A stretch of DNA of 64,000 bases from an uncultured Agrobacterium sp. Lineage in GTDB: Bacteria > Pseudomonadota > Alphaproteobacteria > Rhizobiales > Rhizobiaceae. The notes under the pieces are model-generated. The model did not search any database, was not told where the DNA came from, and worked only from the letters and a program-made list of their open reading frames with translations. The stretch is taken from the NCBI GenBank assembly GCA_913777615.1, contig CAJYTK010000007.1, positions 1 to 64,000 on the forward strand, written 5' to 3'. Positions within the stretch are counted from its first letter, which is position 1. Each line of letters opens with the position of its first letter. A program made the position numbers and the translations under genes. This document shows positions 17,228 to 24,835 of this stretch, piece after piece.

Positions 17228-17938
17228 ATGAAAACCATCGTCATCTGCTCCGGCGGATTGGACTCCATTTCGCTTGCGCACAGAATTGCAGCGGAACACG
17301 AACTTCTCGCTCTTCTCTCTTTCGATTATGGCCAGCGTCACAGGAAAGAAGTCGATTTTGCCGCTGCTTGCGCGGTCCGTCTCGGCGTGCCGCACCATAT
17401 CATTGATATCCGCACCATCGGAGAACATCTCACAGGTTCGGCTTTGACCGACGATGTGGACGTACCGGACGGTCACTATGCGGAAGAAACCATGCGCTCT
17501 ACCGTTGTGCCGAACCGTAACGCGATCATGCTCACCATCGCATTCGGTCTGGCCGCTGCCCAGCAGGCAGATGCCGTGGCAATCGCTGTACATGGTGGCG
17601 ACCATTTCATCTATCCAGATTGCCGCCCCGGCTTCATCGACAGCTTCAACGCCATGCAGCGCCACGCGCTGGAGGGTTATGCCGAGGTGGAGCTTTACGC
17701 GCCCTATGTAAATGTGACCAAGGCGGATATCGTCACAGATGGAGCAAAACATAAAACGCCTTTTGAACAGACATGGTCCTGCTATAAGGGCGGCGCACTC
17801 CACTGCGGCCGCTGTGGCACCTGCGTGGAGCGTCGCGAAGCTTTCCATCTAGCCGGGGTGAGCGATCCCACCGATTACGAAGACTCGGATTTCTGGATTG
17901 CCGCCACCAGTGCCTATGCGGCGCAGGAGGTGCGCTGA
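17228..17938 (+). CDS. queC: 7-cyano-7-deazaguanine (preQ0) synthase QueC
   Basis: ATP-dependent enzyme turning 7-carboxy-7-deazaguanine into preQ0 in queuosine tRNA modification. 236 residues, normal length. The PP-loop SGGLDS is at residues 8-13. The zinc site is C185, C193, C196 and C199 (SCYKGGALHCGRCGTC). The substrate-pocket sequence VPNRNAIM is present. First gene of a queC-queD-queE operon with overlapping starts and stops; queF and tgt must lie elsewhere. Confidence 0.97.
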   Translation: MKTIVICSGGLDSISLAHRIAAEHELLALLSFDYGQRHRKEVDFAAACAVRLGVPHHIIDIRTIGEHLTGSALTDDVDVPDGHYAEETMRSTVVPNRNAIMLTIAFGLAAAQQADAVAIAVHGGDHFIYPDCRPGFIDSFNAMQRHALEGYAEVELYAPYVNVTKADIVTDGAKHKTPFEQTWSCYKGGALHCGRCGTCVERREAFHLAGVSDPTDYEDSDFWIAATSAYAAQEVR

Positions 17939-18306
17939 TGTTTCGCATCACCAAGGAGTTTCATTTTTCGGCTTCGCATCAGTTGAAGGCGCTACCGGCC
18001 GATCACCAATGCGCCCGTCTGCACGGCCATAATTATATCGTCGAAGTCGAGCTTTCAGGAGAAACACTAAACGAATATGGGTTCGTTCGTGACTATCACG
18101 AGCTTGCGCCCCTCAAACGTTACATCGACGATTGCTTCGATCACCGTCACCTCAACGAAGTGCTCGGCCATGATATGGTGACAGCGGAACGGCTCGCACA
18201 ACATTTCTACGACTGGTGCAAGGAACGGCTCCCGGAGACGAGTGCCGTGCGCGTCAGCGAGACGGCCAAGACATGGGCGGAATACCGTCCAGCGGCCCAG
18301 CCATGA
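17938..18306 (+). CDS. queD: 6-carboxy-5,6,7,8-tetrahydropterin synthase QueD
   Basis: Converts dihydroneopterin triphosphate to 6-carboxytetrahydropterin, the first committed step of deazaguanine synthesis. 122 residues, PTPS/QueD fold. Zinc-binding histidines H14, H29 and H31 and catalytic C25 ([11 protein letters not shown]) are visible, as are FDHRHLNEV and the late substrate-anchoring glutamate in [12 protein letters not shown]. The start overlaps the queC stop (TGATG), giving translational coupling. Confidence 0.96.
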   Translation: MFRITKEFHFSASHQLKALPADHQCARLHGHNYIVEVELSGETLNEYGFVRDYHELAPLKRYIDDCFDHRHLNEVLGHDMVTAERLAQHFYDWCKERLPETSAVRVSETAKTWAEYRPAAQP

Positions 18307-19052
18307 CCGCGCCGGAAACGCAACTGCGCGAGCAGCCCATTCGCATCAGTGAAATCTTCGGCCCTACCATTCAGGGGGAGGGGCCGCTGATCGGCCTACC
18401 GACGGTCTTCGTGCGGACCGGTGGCTGCGATTATCGCTGCGCTTGGTGCGATACGCTTCATGCGGTCGACAGCGCCTATCGGGAAGACTGGAAGCCGCAT
18501 TATGTTGAGCAGATCTGGGCGCAGGTCGAAACGCTGTCCGGCGGCAAGCCGATTACTGTTTCGCTGTCCGGCGGTAATCCGGCGATCCAGCCACTTGCGG
18601 CGTTGATCCAAAAAGGAAAGTCGAAAGGCTATCGCTTTGCGCTGGAAACCCAAGGCAGCCTTTCCAAGGACTGGTTTGCCGAGTTGGATCACCTCGTGCT
18701 CAGCCCCAAGCCGCCGTCGAGCGGAATGGACACCGACTGGCAGGCGCTTGAAACCTGTCTCAAGGCGGCCGGTGGCGCGCCTCGCGTTGCACTGAAAGTC
18801 GTTGTTTTTGACGATGCCGACTACGCCTTTGCTCGGCAGGCTTCCGCGCGTTTCCCCACCCTTCCCGTCTATCTGCAGCCCGGAAATCATACGCCTCCAC
18901 CACCCGATGACGACGAGGCGAGGGTGGATCTCGACGGCATCATGGATCGGATGCTTTGGCTGGTCGACAAGGTGACATCGGAACGCTGGTTCGAAGCGCG
19001 TGTGCTGCCCCAACTTCACGTTATGCTGTGGGGTAACCGGCGAGGGGTGTAG
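18303..19052 (+). CDS. queE: 7-carboxy-7-deazaguanine synthase QueE
   Basis: Radical-SAM enzyme that contracts 6-carboxytetrahydropterin to 7-carboxy-7-deazaguanine, between QueD and QueC in the pathway. 249 residues. The iron-sulfur motif is C42, C46 and C49 (CDYRCAWC, the CxxxCxxC form), preceded by [23 protein letters not shown] is the glycine-rich SAM site. The ATG at 18303 overlaps the queD stop (ATGA); the upstream in-frame extension lies inside queD and is ignored. Confidence 0.95.
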   Translation: MTAPETQLREQPIRISEIFGPTIQGEGPLIGLPTVFVRTGGCDYRCAWCDTLHAVDSAYREDWKPHYVEQIWAQVETLSGGKPITVSLSGGNPAIQPLAALIQKGKSKGYRFALETQGSLSKDWFAELDHLVLSPKPPSSGMDTDWQALETCLKAAGGAPRVALKVVVFDDADYAFARQASARFPTLPVYLQPGNHTPPPPDDDEARVDLDGIMDRMLWLVDKVTSERWFEARVLPQLHVMLWGNRRGV

Positions 19053-19200
19053 GATAGCCCGAGCCGTGAAGACATACCATACGGCGTCGGGTCTGCTCAA
19101 ACTCGTGCGCTCGATAAGAAGTGTCGCATTCGTATAAGGATTCATCAAAATAATGTGTGTTAAAGTTGGGCGGTAACGAACATAGTCGGCGCCACGAGGA

Positions 19201-19225
19201 GGAACGTAGCGCCGGGTAATGCGTT
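19201..19225 (+). promoter_or_regulatory. Candidate EcfG general-stress promoter
   Basis: GGAAC (19201-19205), a 16-base spacer, CGTT (19222-19225): an exact match to the GGAAC-N16/17-CGTT form used by alphaproteobacterial EcfG sigma factors. Lies 28 bases before the ATG of the 63-codon gene. Confidence 0.65.
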
Positions 19226-19253
19226 AGAAAGAAACTTCGAATGGGAGGAAGCC

Positions 19254-19445
19254 ATGTTCGATTTTCTAAAGCCTGCTCATACCATTCTCGACACTGACGA
19301 GGAAACCGGCACTTACGCTGACGCCTTGCTGCAGGTGCCGGATTTACAGCTGACGCACGCAGCGCACGAATATGGCCATGACGCCCATACGCGGGATTAT
19401 GGCGACCAGCGCGAAGTGGCACGCAGTTCGCTTGGCTACGCGTAA
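19254..19445 (+). CDS. Small acidic protein, likely general stress induced
   Basis: Protein of 63 residues, not a family I recognise. It begins MFDFLKPAHTILDTDEETG, is hydrophilic and acidic, and has a His/Asp-rich second half (HAAHEYGHDAHTRDYGD). No signal peptide or membrane segment. GGGAGG lies 6-11 bases before the ATG, and a consensus-perfect EcfG-type promoter is upstream, which together support a real gene. It is followed by another short protein gene on the same strand. Confidence 0.7.
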   Translation: MFDFLKPAHTILDTDEETGTYADALLQVPDLQLTHAAHEYGHDAHTRDYGDQREVARSSLGYA

Positions 19446-19602
19446 TCACGACACAGTAGGCAACCTTCTCACTATCCCGGCGTTATAGTTTAACGAACCG
19501 CGGGCACGCTGATCAGATAACAGGATCGTTTCGGCGACAATAGCGGACCGGGCGACGAAGTCAAAAATCAGATTGCCCGCATAGATTGGGAGAAGAAAAA
19601 CA

Positions 19603-19758
19603 GTGGGTATCGTTCCGACCGAACCAAATCCGGTATCGCCTCCCTTGCCACCCCAGCCTGAAACGCCGCCGATCAAAGAGCCAGAGCCTGATCGCTTGCC
19701 CGACGAGGCGCCGGATCCCAATCCTGATGAGAATGACGACCCACCGATGATGGTCTAG
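19603..19758 (+). CDS. Short proline-rich acidic protein
   Basis: Reads from a GTG at 19603, with GGGAGAAG 8-15 bases upstream, for 51 codons to TAG. The product is about one third proline with many Asp/Glu, starting MGIVPTEPNPVSPPLPPQPE and ending in an acidic NPDENDDPPMMV tail; it is likely disordered. It resembles in composition the 65-residue product at 43719-43916. Its last four bases overlap the convergent glycosylase gene. Function unknown; the composition and ribosome site argue for a gene, the length argues for caution. Confidence 0.55.
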   Translation: MGIVPTEPNPVSPPLPPQPETPPIKEPEPDRLPDEAPDPNPDENDDPPMMV

Positions 19759-20309
19759 CGCAAGCGCTTAAATGGCTTGCTGAGGCAGTCTGAACCTTTC
19801 AGGCCAAATCGCCACTGCGCTTCGGTCGCCTTACTGATGCCATTGCGCGCGCCGACCAAGACATCAGCCACGGACTGGCGATCTCGCAGCAGGAAGGGTT
19901 CTTGTAGAACCGAAACTCCATCCAGATTGCCAGTGATCCCCAGCGCTTGGCAAAGCTTTCCTGGTCCAGAGCATAAAGCTTTCGTGGCTGCAGTTCCGCG
20001 TCGCAACGCCATGAGGTCAAGGCCGGTTTGAGGGTCGAGAGCCCGTATCAGCACAGCGGAGCCAGAAAGACAGACTATGTTCGCGCACCAGTGAATGCCG
20101 TAGGACCGGTAGACATAAAGATGTGCTGGCGGTCCGAACATGGCGCGATTGCGTGCGGTGGGGCCATTGAAGCTGTGGGACGCCGGATCGTCCGACCGAT
20201 AGGCTTCTGTCTCGACGATGATCCCGCCCGTATTGTGGAGCCGGAACTCCATGCCGATCATCGCCTTGGCAACGGTAACGGCGTCCCTCGAAAAAAAGTC
20301 CTTGTTCAT
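19755..20309 (-). CDS. Alkyladenine (3-methyladenine) DNA glycosylase, AAG/Mpg family
   Basis: Base-excision repair enzyme that removes alkylated purines. 184 residues, typical for bacterial AAG homologues. The catalytic glutamate lies in GGIIVETEAYRSDDPASHSF; NRAMFGPPAHLYVYRSYGIH is the family hallmark and SGPGKLCQALGI the later conserved loop. Starts with MNKDFFSRDAVTVAKAMIG, normal for the family. Single gene, convergent with the small proline-rich gene and divergent from the SDR at 20411. Confidence 0.95.
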   Translation of the reverse strand: MNKDFFSRDAVTVAKAMIGMEFRLHNTGGIIVETEAYRSDDPASHSFNGPTARNRAMFGPPAHLYVYRSYGIHWCANIVCLSGSAVLIRALDPQTGLDLMALRRGTAATKALCSGPGKLCQALGITGNLDGVSVLQEPFLLRDRQSVADVLVGARNGISKATEAQWRFGLKGSDCLSKPFKRLR

Positions 20310-20337
20310 CTGGACATGTTGGCGCGTTGTGTCTTTC

Positions 20338-20362
20338 GGAACAACCGTTTTTCTAAGCAGTT
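20338..20362 (+). promoter_or_regulatory. Candidate EcfG promoter upstream of SDR gene
   Basis: GGAAC (20338-20342), a 16-base spacer, AGTT (20359-20362). The -10 is off consensus by one base. It sits in the intergenic region 49 bases before the SDR start. Confidence 0.45.
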
Positions 20363-20410
20363 TGTGGAGGGCGCGGTTAAAAGATCGCGTTGCAGCACAG
20401 GGGAGATCTT

Positions 20411-21190
20411 ATGATGAAAGGAAAAGTCGCGCTCGTGACCGGCGCCGGATCAGGTATCGGAAAAGCAGCCGCGATTGCGCTTGCCAAAGAGGGCTATGCG
20501 ATAGGCGCGCTCGGCCGCACGGCGAGTGAACTCGACGAACTTGTGGCGGAAGTTAAAAGCCAGGGTGGTACCGCAAAAGCGCTCATTGCCGATGTTGCAG
20601 ATCCGTACGAGATGGCGCACGCAATCAATCAACTGACGGAGACCTTCAGCCGCCTGGATGTTGTTGTTGCCAATGCCGGCATCAACGGCGTATGGGCCCC
20701 GATTGAGGATCTGACGCCTGAGGAATGGGATAATACCATCACGGTCAATCTTCGCGGAACCTACCTTACCCTCAACAAGAGCGTGCCACATCTTAAAGCC
20801 GCTGGCGGCGGATCGATCATCATCGTCTCGTCCATCAACGGAACGCGCACCTTTACCTCCCCCGGTGCCACTGCCTATTCGGCTACAAAGGCTGGCCAGA
20901 TTGCGATGGCCCAGCAGCTGGCGCTCGAACTGGGGCAATACAAGATCCGAGTGAACGCAATTTGCCCAGGGGCCATCGAAACCAAAATCGATGACAACAC
21001 CGATATTCGCAGTTCGCGCGAGACCGCTGTCCCGGTTGAATGGCCGGAGGGGGACATTCCTATTACGGGTGGAAAGGCCGGTTTAAGTGAGGATGTGGCT
21101 GATCTGGTGGTCTTTCTGGCCGGCGACAAATCGCGTCACATCACCGGCACGCCGGTCTGGATCGATGGCGGACAAGGGTTGCTTCGCTAG
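20411..21190 (+). CDS. Short-chain dehydrogenase/reductase
   Basis: NAD(P)-dependent oxidoreductase of 259 residues, classical SDR. Cofactor motif TGAGSGIG near the N-terminus, NAG in VVANAGIN, catalytic serine region VSSINGTRTF, YSATK active-site pair, and the CPGAIETK segment after it. The C-terminal WIDGGQGLL is typical. ATG at 20411 has GGGAG 6-10 bases upstream; a second ATG follows directly. It stands alone with a possible EcfG promoter. Substrate not predictable. Confidence 0.92.
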   Translation: MMKGKVALVTGAGSGIGKAAAIALAKEGYAIGALGRTASELDELVAEVKSQGGTAKALIADVADPYEMAHAINQLTETFSRLDVVVANAGINGVWAPIEDLTPEEWDNTITVNLRGTYLTLNKSVPHLKAAGGGSIIIVSSINGTRTFTSPGATAYSATKAGQIAMAQQLALELGQYKIRVNAICPGAIETKIDDNTDIRSSRETAVPVEWPEGDIPITGGKAGLSEDVADLVVFLAGDKSRHITGTPVWIDGGQGLLR

Positions 21191-21346
21191 CCGGATTGCC
21201 GCACACGGTTTCTCACGTGTTTGTGTGTCTATGATTAACGAACTCGTAACGCAAATTCACGACTCTTTGTGCAAGCGGGTGGTTGCCGTCATGTGGTCAC
21301 CTTCTTTAGTTACGCAATAGCGGCAGAGAGACGGGCAAGACATTCC

Positions 21347-22402
21347 ATGGGCACTTCGGCAAAATCGGGTTTCGCACCAACGAAGCTTCGAGACATCATG
21401 ATTGCTTCGGCACGTGCCGCGGCCGTCGTAGCAATGTGCGCGTCGCTCGCTGCCTGTACGTCTATGGGTTTTGACAGCGCGTCGAAAGAGCCGCCGAAGC
21501 TGTCCTCCAAAGTTGCAGCTGCCATGTCCGCCAAGGGCATGAAGCCGGAAAGCCCGGTTCTTGTGCGCATATTCAAGCAGGAAAGCGAACTGGAAGTCTG
21601 GAAAGTCGACAAAACCGGCAACTACGCTCTGTTCAAGACCTATCCCATGTGCCGCTGGTCCGGCAAGCTCGGACCCAAGACAAAGAGCGGAGACAGACAG
21701 GCGCCGGAGGGCTTCTATCACGTGTCTTCCAGCATGCTGAATCCGAATTCTCAATACTACGTCTCGTTCAACCTCGGTTATCCGAACAGGCTCGAATCTG
21801 CGCTTGGCTATACCGGCGAAGCACTCATGGTGCATGGTGCGTGTTCTTCGTCCGGCTGCTATGCGATGACGGATGCGCAGGTGGGTGAAATCTATGCGAT
21901 CGTCGAACGGGCATTGAAGGGCGGTCAGGACCGTTTCCAAGTGCAGGCCTATCCTTTCCGTATGACGGCGAAAAACATGGCCGCCTACAAGAATGACCCG
22001 AACTTTGCCTTCTGGCGGACCCTCAAGGATGGCTATGATTACTTCGAGGTCACCCGTCGCCAACCGAAAGTGTCAGTCTGCGGTCGCCGTTATGTCTTCA
22101 ATGCGGAGTTTGCCAATGGAGAACCCAGCGATCCGCTGGCCGCGTGCCCGCCTGCCATAAATCAACCCGAGGCGCAGGTGGCAGCACGTCTGAGTGCCGA
22201 GAAGCAGAAGCTCGACGTTGCAATGGCTGAAGGAACTTCAAGCGCTCTGAACGCTTATGTGGATGGCGGAATGCATCCGAGTTTCCGTGCTCTTCTGAAA
22301 AGCAGCGGACCCAAGGATATGGCAGGGCGCGTATCCGGCAAAAAGTACCCGATAAGCCGCCCGGACGCGGCGCTCGCAGACCCGTTTTCGGGAACGCGAT
22401 GA
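21347..22402 (+). CDS. Lipoprotein L,D-transpeptidase-like protein, LdtF/DpaA (YafK) type
   Basis: Cell-wall enzyme of the YkuD superfamily, YafK branch. The active-site motif HGACSSSGCYAMTD (about residues 165-178) carries the catalytic His and Cys in the YafK arrangement, and the YPMCRWSGKLGPK segment is also typical. A lipobox (SLAACTSMG) makes it an anchored lipoprotein. The start is uncertain: ATG 21347 gives 351 residues, while ATG 21398 gives a cleaner signal peptide (MIASARAAAVVAMCA). E. coli LdtF/DpaA cleaves the lipoprotein-peptidoglycan link, so crosslinking or release of outer-membrane proteins is a reasonable role. Next gene is a second transpeptidase. Confidence 0.9.
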   Translation: MGTSAKSGFAPTKLRDIMIASARAAAVVAMCASLAACTSMGFDSASKEPPKLSSKVAAAMSAKGMKPESPVLVRIFKQESELEVWKVDKTGNYALFKTYPMCRWSGKLGPKTKSGDRQAPEGFYHVSSSMLNPNSQYYVSFNLGYPNRLESALGYTGEALMVHGACSSSGCYAMTDAQVGEIYAIVERALKGGQDRFQVQAYPFRMTAKNMAAYKNDPNFAFWRTLKDGYDYFEVTRRQPKVSVCGRRYVFNAEFANGEPSDPLAACPPAINQPEAQVAARLSAEKQKLDVAMAEGTSSALNAYVDGGMHPSFRALLKSSGPKDMAGRVSGKKYPISRPDAALADPFSGTR

Positions 22403-22422
22403 CCAGTTGATGAGGATCTGGA

Positions 22423-23169
22423 TTGAATAAGCATGACACGACACGCCGGAGTTTCCTGTTCGGCACCGGCGGACTGGCGCTGACGGCATTGGCCGGCTGT
22501 ACCACAACACCACGCGAAACAGTGGAGGTCCGCCCAAGGATTGATCCCTATTACGCCGAAGTCTACGGACCGAAACCTGAGGAGCAATTTCCGCTTCCGG
22601 CTATCCCTTACCAGAAGATCGACCCGCGCTTTTACCGTCAGATGGTGGAAAACCCGACTGGCGAACGGCCCGGTACGATCGTGGTCGATACGGCGAACCA
22701 TTTTCTTTATCTGACATATGAAAACAATCAGGCCATGCGCTACGGCGTCGGTCTTGGGCGCGCCGGGTTCGAGTGGTCGGGCAGGGGCGTCATCCAGTAC
22801 AAGCGCCAATGGCCACGCTGGACACCGCCTGACGAGATGATTGCACGTCAGCCCGAGCTTCAGCCCTATAGCGCCGCCAATGGCGGCATGGCACCGGGTT
22901 TGATGAACCCGCTGGGCGCGCGTGCGCTCTATATCTTTAAGGACGGTCGTGATACGATCTATCGCCTCCACGGTTCGCCTGAATGGTGGACGATCGGCAA
23001 ATCCGTCTCGTCCGGTTGCGTCCGCTTGATGAACCAGGACATTGTCGACCTTTATAATCGCGTGCCGGACGGCACGCCGATCGTTGTAACATCGTTGGCG
23101 CCTCCCTCGCAAATGATGGCGGGTACGCCTGCACCGCAAGTCGTTGCTGGCCTGCCGGGCACATACTGA
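22423..23169 (+). CDS. L,D-transpeptidase (ErfK/YbiS type), Tat-type lipoprotein signal
   Basis: Peptidoglycan L,D-transpeptidase of 248 residues. It starts at TTG 22423 (GAGGAT upstream; no in-frame ATG fits). The N-terminus has a twin-arginine pattern, TRRSFLFGTGG, followed by a lipobox-like LAGC, so it is probably a Tat-exported lipoprotein. The YkuD domain covers about 85-225, with TIVVDTANHFLYLTY, then RLHGSPEWWTIG and the active-site SSGCVRLMN. It lies 20 bases after the YafK-type gene, so the two form a unit. In rhizobia such enzymes make 3-3 crosslinks and attach barrel proteins to the wall. Confidence 0.94.
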   Translation: MNKHDTTRRSFLFGTGGLALTALAGCTTTPRETVEVRPRIDPYYAEVYGPKPEEQFPLPAIPYQKIDPRFYRQMVENPTGERPGTIVVDTANHFLYLTYENNQAMRYGVGLGRAGFEWSGRGVIQYKRQWPRWTPPDEMIARQPELQPYSAANGGMAPGLMNPLGARALYIFKDGRDTIYRLHGSPEWWTIGKSVSSGCVRLMNQDIVDLYNRVPDGTPIVVTSLAPPSQMMAGTPAPQVVAGLPGTY

Positions 23170-23241
23170 AGCGTTCGCTCTTAATGGAGACGCGCCCGAA
23201 AGCGTCGCTCGGAAGGTCGGGATCGATTGTAGGAAAATACG

Positions 23242-23340
23242 ATGCTTAGATCTAAGGACGCTGGGCGCCGCGCGGCCAGTGTCCTCTGTTTATCGCGTGT
23301 CGTGATTGCGGCGAACGTCCGCCCAATCTGCGTGAACTGA
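23242..23340 (+). CDS. Possible 32-codon small open frame
   Basis: ATG at 23242 with AGGA 8-11 bases upstream, reading MLRSKDAGRRAASVLCLSRV and on to a TGA at 23340. It fills the gap between the transpeptidases and the kinase gene. No family resemblance; basic N-terminus and a mildly hydrophobic middle. Could be chance. Confidence 0.2.
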   Translation: MLRSKDAGRRAASVLCLSRVVIAANVRPICVN

Positions 23341-23355
23341 AAACGCATCGCCGAT

Positions 23356-24384
23356 TCAGACGTGTGTCGCGTCCCACTCTACGCAGATGCGCGTTCCCGT
23401 TTGCGGCTGCACACTGCTCTGTTCTACTGTCGCCTTGAGGCTTCGGGCCATGGCGGATATCAGCTTGGTGCCGAGCCCGGTGCCTTGCGGCGTAGGCGCG
23501 CTTCCCATGCCCACGCCATCGTCTTCGACTGTCAATTGCAGCTTTCCGTCCCGGCTTCTCAGCGCAATGCGAATATCTCCGCTTCCGGAGGGATAGGCGT
23601 ATTTGAGAGAGTTGGTGGCCAGCTCGGTGACGATCACACCAAGCGCCACCGCCTGATCGGGTGCGGCGCTGATCGTCTCCATATCCGTGGTGATGCGGAT
23701 ACGCTCTTCATCGGGACCGGACTTGGCAAGCTCGCTGATGATCGAAGAGAGATAGGCATCGAGATCGACGACACCCATATTGTCCGCGGTGTAAAGGCTG
23801 CGGTGAACGCCTGCTATGGCGGAAATGCGGTTTTGCGTTTCCGATAGCACGGTGCGCGCCTCCTCGCTGGAGGCCGCGTTCATCTGCATGCGTATCATCG
23901 CGGAAACCAGCGAAAGGCTGTTGGCGATGCGGTGGTTCATCTCCTTCGCCATCAGTTCGGCGCGCTCCTTGGCACGCACCAGAAGACGCTCTGCCTCCTC
24001 CTTTTCCTTACGAAGCTGGAAGTTCGCGCAGACCTGCTCGATCGACGTCAGCAGCAGAGGGAAGAAATCGTCTGTGACAGTCTTGATCACATAATCGGCA
24101 GCGCCGGCTTTCAAGGCATCAATGGCGATTTGCGCCTCGCTCGCACCCGTTACGTAGAGAACGGGCGTGTCGCGTGTCCGCTCTCCAATCGCCTTGAGGA
24201 ATTGAAGACCTGTTCCGTTTTGAAAGTAGTGATCCAGAACGACGGCGTCGAAGCGGGCCGCATTGAACTTTTCCAACCCGATGGCGACCGACGGCGCATG
24301 TTCGACGTCAACGCCGTGTCGGCGCAGCACGCGGGTGGCGAGCCTGGCAACTGTTGGATCGTCATCGACATAAAGTATATGCAC
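23356..24384 (-). CDS. Receiver-HisKA_2 hybrid histidine kinase
   Basis: N-terminal receiver (HILYVDDDPTVARL, phospho-Asp in DAVVLDHYFQNGTG, VTGAS, VIKTV) fused to a HisKA_2 kinase with phospho-His motif EMNHRIANSLSLVSAMIRMQ and an ATPase domain (ELATNSLKYAYP, DDGVGMG, GTGLGTKLI). No membrane segment. I take the GTG at 24384 as start: it has GAAGGC upstream, lies 13 bases after the stop of the receiver gene and gives a normal receiver N-terminus (342 residues). A longer frame to 24528 would overlap that gene by 130 bases. Kinases of the HisKA_2/HWE group often feed the PhyR general-stress pathway, an inference worth noting given the EcfG sites nearby. Confidence 0.92.
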   Translation of the reverse strand: MHILYVDDDPTVARLATRVLRRHGVDVEHAPSVAIGLEKFNAARFDAVVLDHYFQNGTGLQFLKAIGERTRDTPVLYVTGASEAQIAIDALKAGAADYVIKTVTDDFFPLLLTSIEQVCANFQLRKEKEEAERLLVRAKERAELMAKEMNHRIANSLSLVSAMIRMQMNAASSEEARTVLSETQNRISAIAGVHRSLYTADNMGVVDLDAYLSSIISELAKSGPDEERIRITTDMETISAAPDQAVALGVIVTELATNSLKYAYPSGSGDIRIALRSRDGKLQLTVEDDGVGMGSAPTPQGTGLGTKLISAMARSLKATVEQSSVQPQTGTRICVEWDATHV

Positions 24385-24397
24385 CGCCGTTACGCCT

Positions 24398-24835
24398 TCA
24401 TGGGACCTGTATGACCGAGAAGAAGAGGCCGAGGTTTCTAATTGCTGTTGCAAAGCCTTCGTAATCGACCGGCTTGGTGATGTAGACATTCGCACCCAGA
24501 TCGTAGCACTTCTGGATTTCGGTCTCATCGTCCGTTGTCGTCAAAACCACGACAGGCAGACGCTTCGTGTGTTCGTTGCTCTTGATCTGCTCCAAGATCC
24601 GGATCCCCGACATATCGGGAAGATTGAGGTCCAGCAGAACCAGCAGGTATCGGTCCTTGCTGACGAGACCGTCACGCTCCGGTCCAAGAATATAGTCGAG
24701 CGCCTTGTTGCCCAATGTGAAGGGGACGATGTCGTTGTTGACGCCTGCGCGTCTTACATTCTTCTCGATCAGGCGGGCATGTCCCTCATCGTCTTCGATC
24801 ATGACGATCGTGACTTCCTGTCCTGTTATTTTCAT
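24398..24835 (-). CDS. Rcp1-like single-domain response regulator
   Basis: Stand-alone receiver of 145 residues. VMIEDDEGHARLIEKNVRRAG, phospho-Asp in VLLDLNLPDMSGI, VVLTTTDDE and YITKPVDYEGF are the receiver signature; the long alpha4 region and the RLIEKN opening match Rcp1-type regulators that pair with phytochrome or CHASE-type kinases. Its ATG overlaps the kinase stop upstream (4 bases), and the next kinase starts 13 bases downstream, so it is the middle element of a three-protein relay. Confidence 0.94.
   Translation of the reverse strand: MKITGQEVTIVMIEDDEGHARLIEKNVRRAGVNNDIVPFTLGNKALDYILGPERDGLVSKDRYLLVLLDLNLPDMSGIRILEQIKSNEHTKRLPVVVLTTTDDETEIQKCYDLGANVYITKPVDYEGFATAIRNLGLFFSVIQVP

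Noticed and set aside
22388..22425. GGAAC before the second transpeptidase as an EcfG promoter
   Set aside because: The GGAAC is inside the preceding coding sequence, and no GTT occurs at 16-17 bases.
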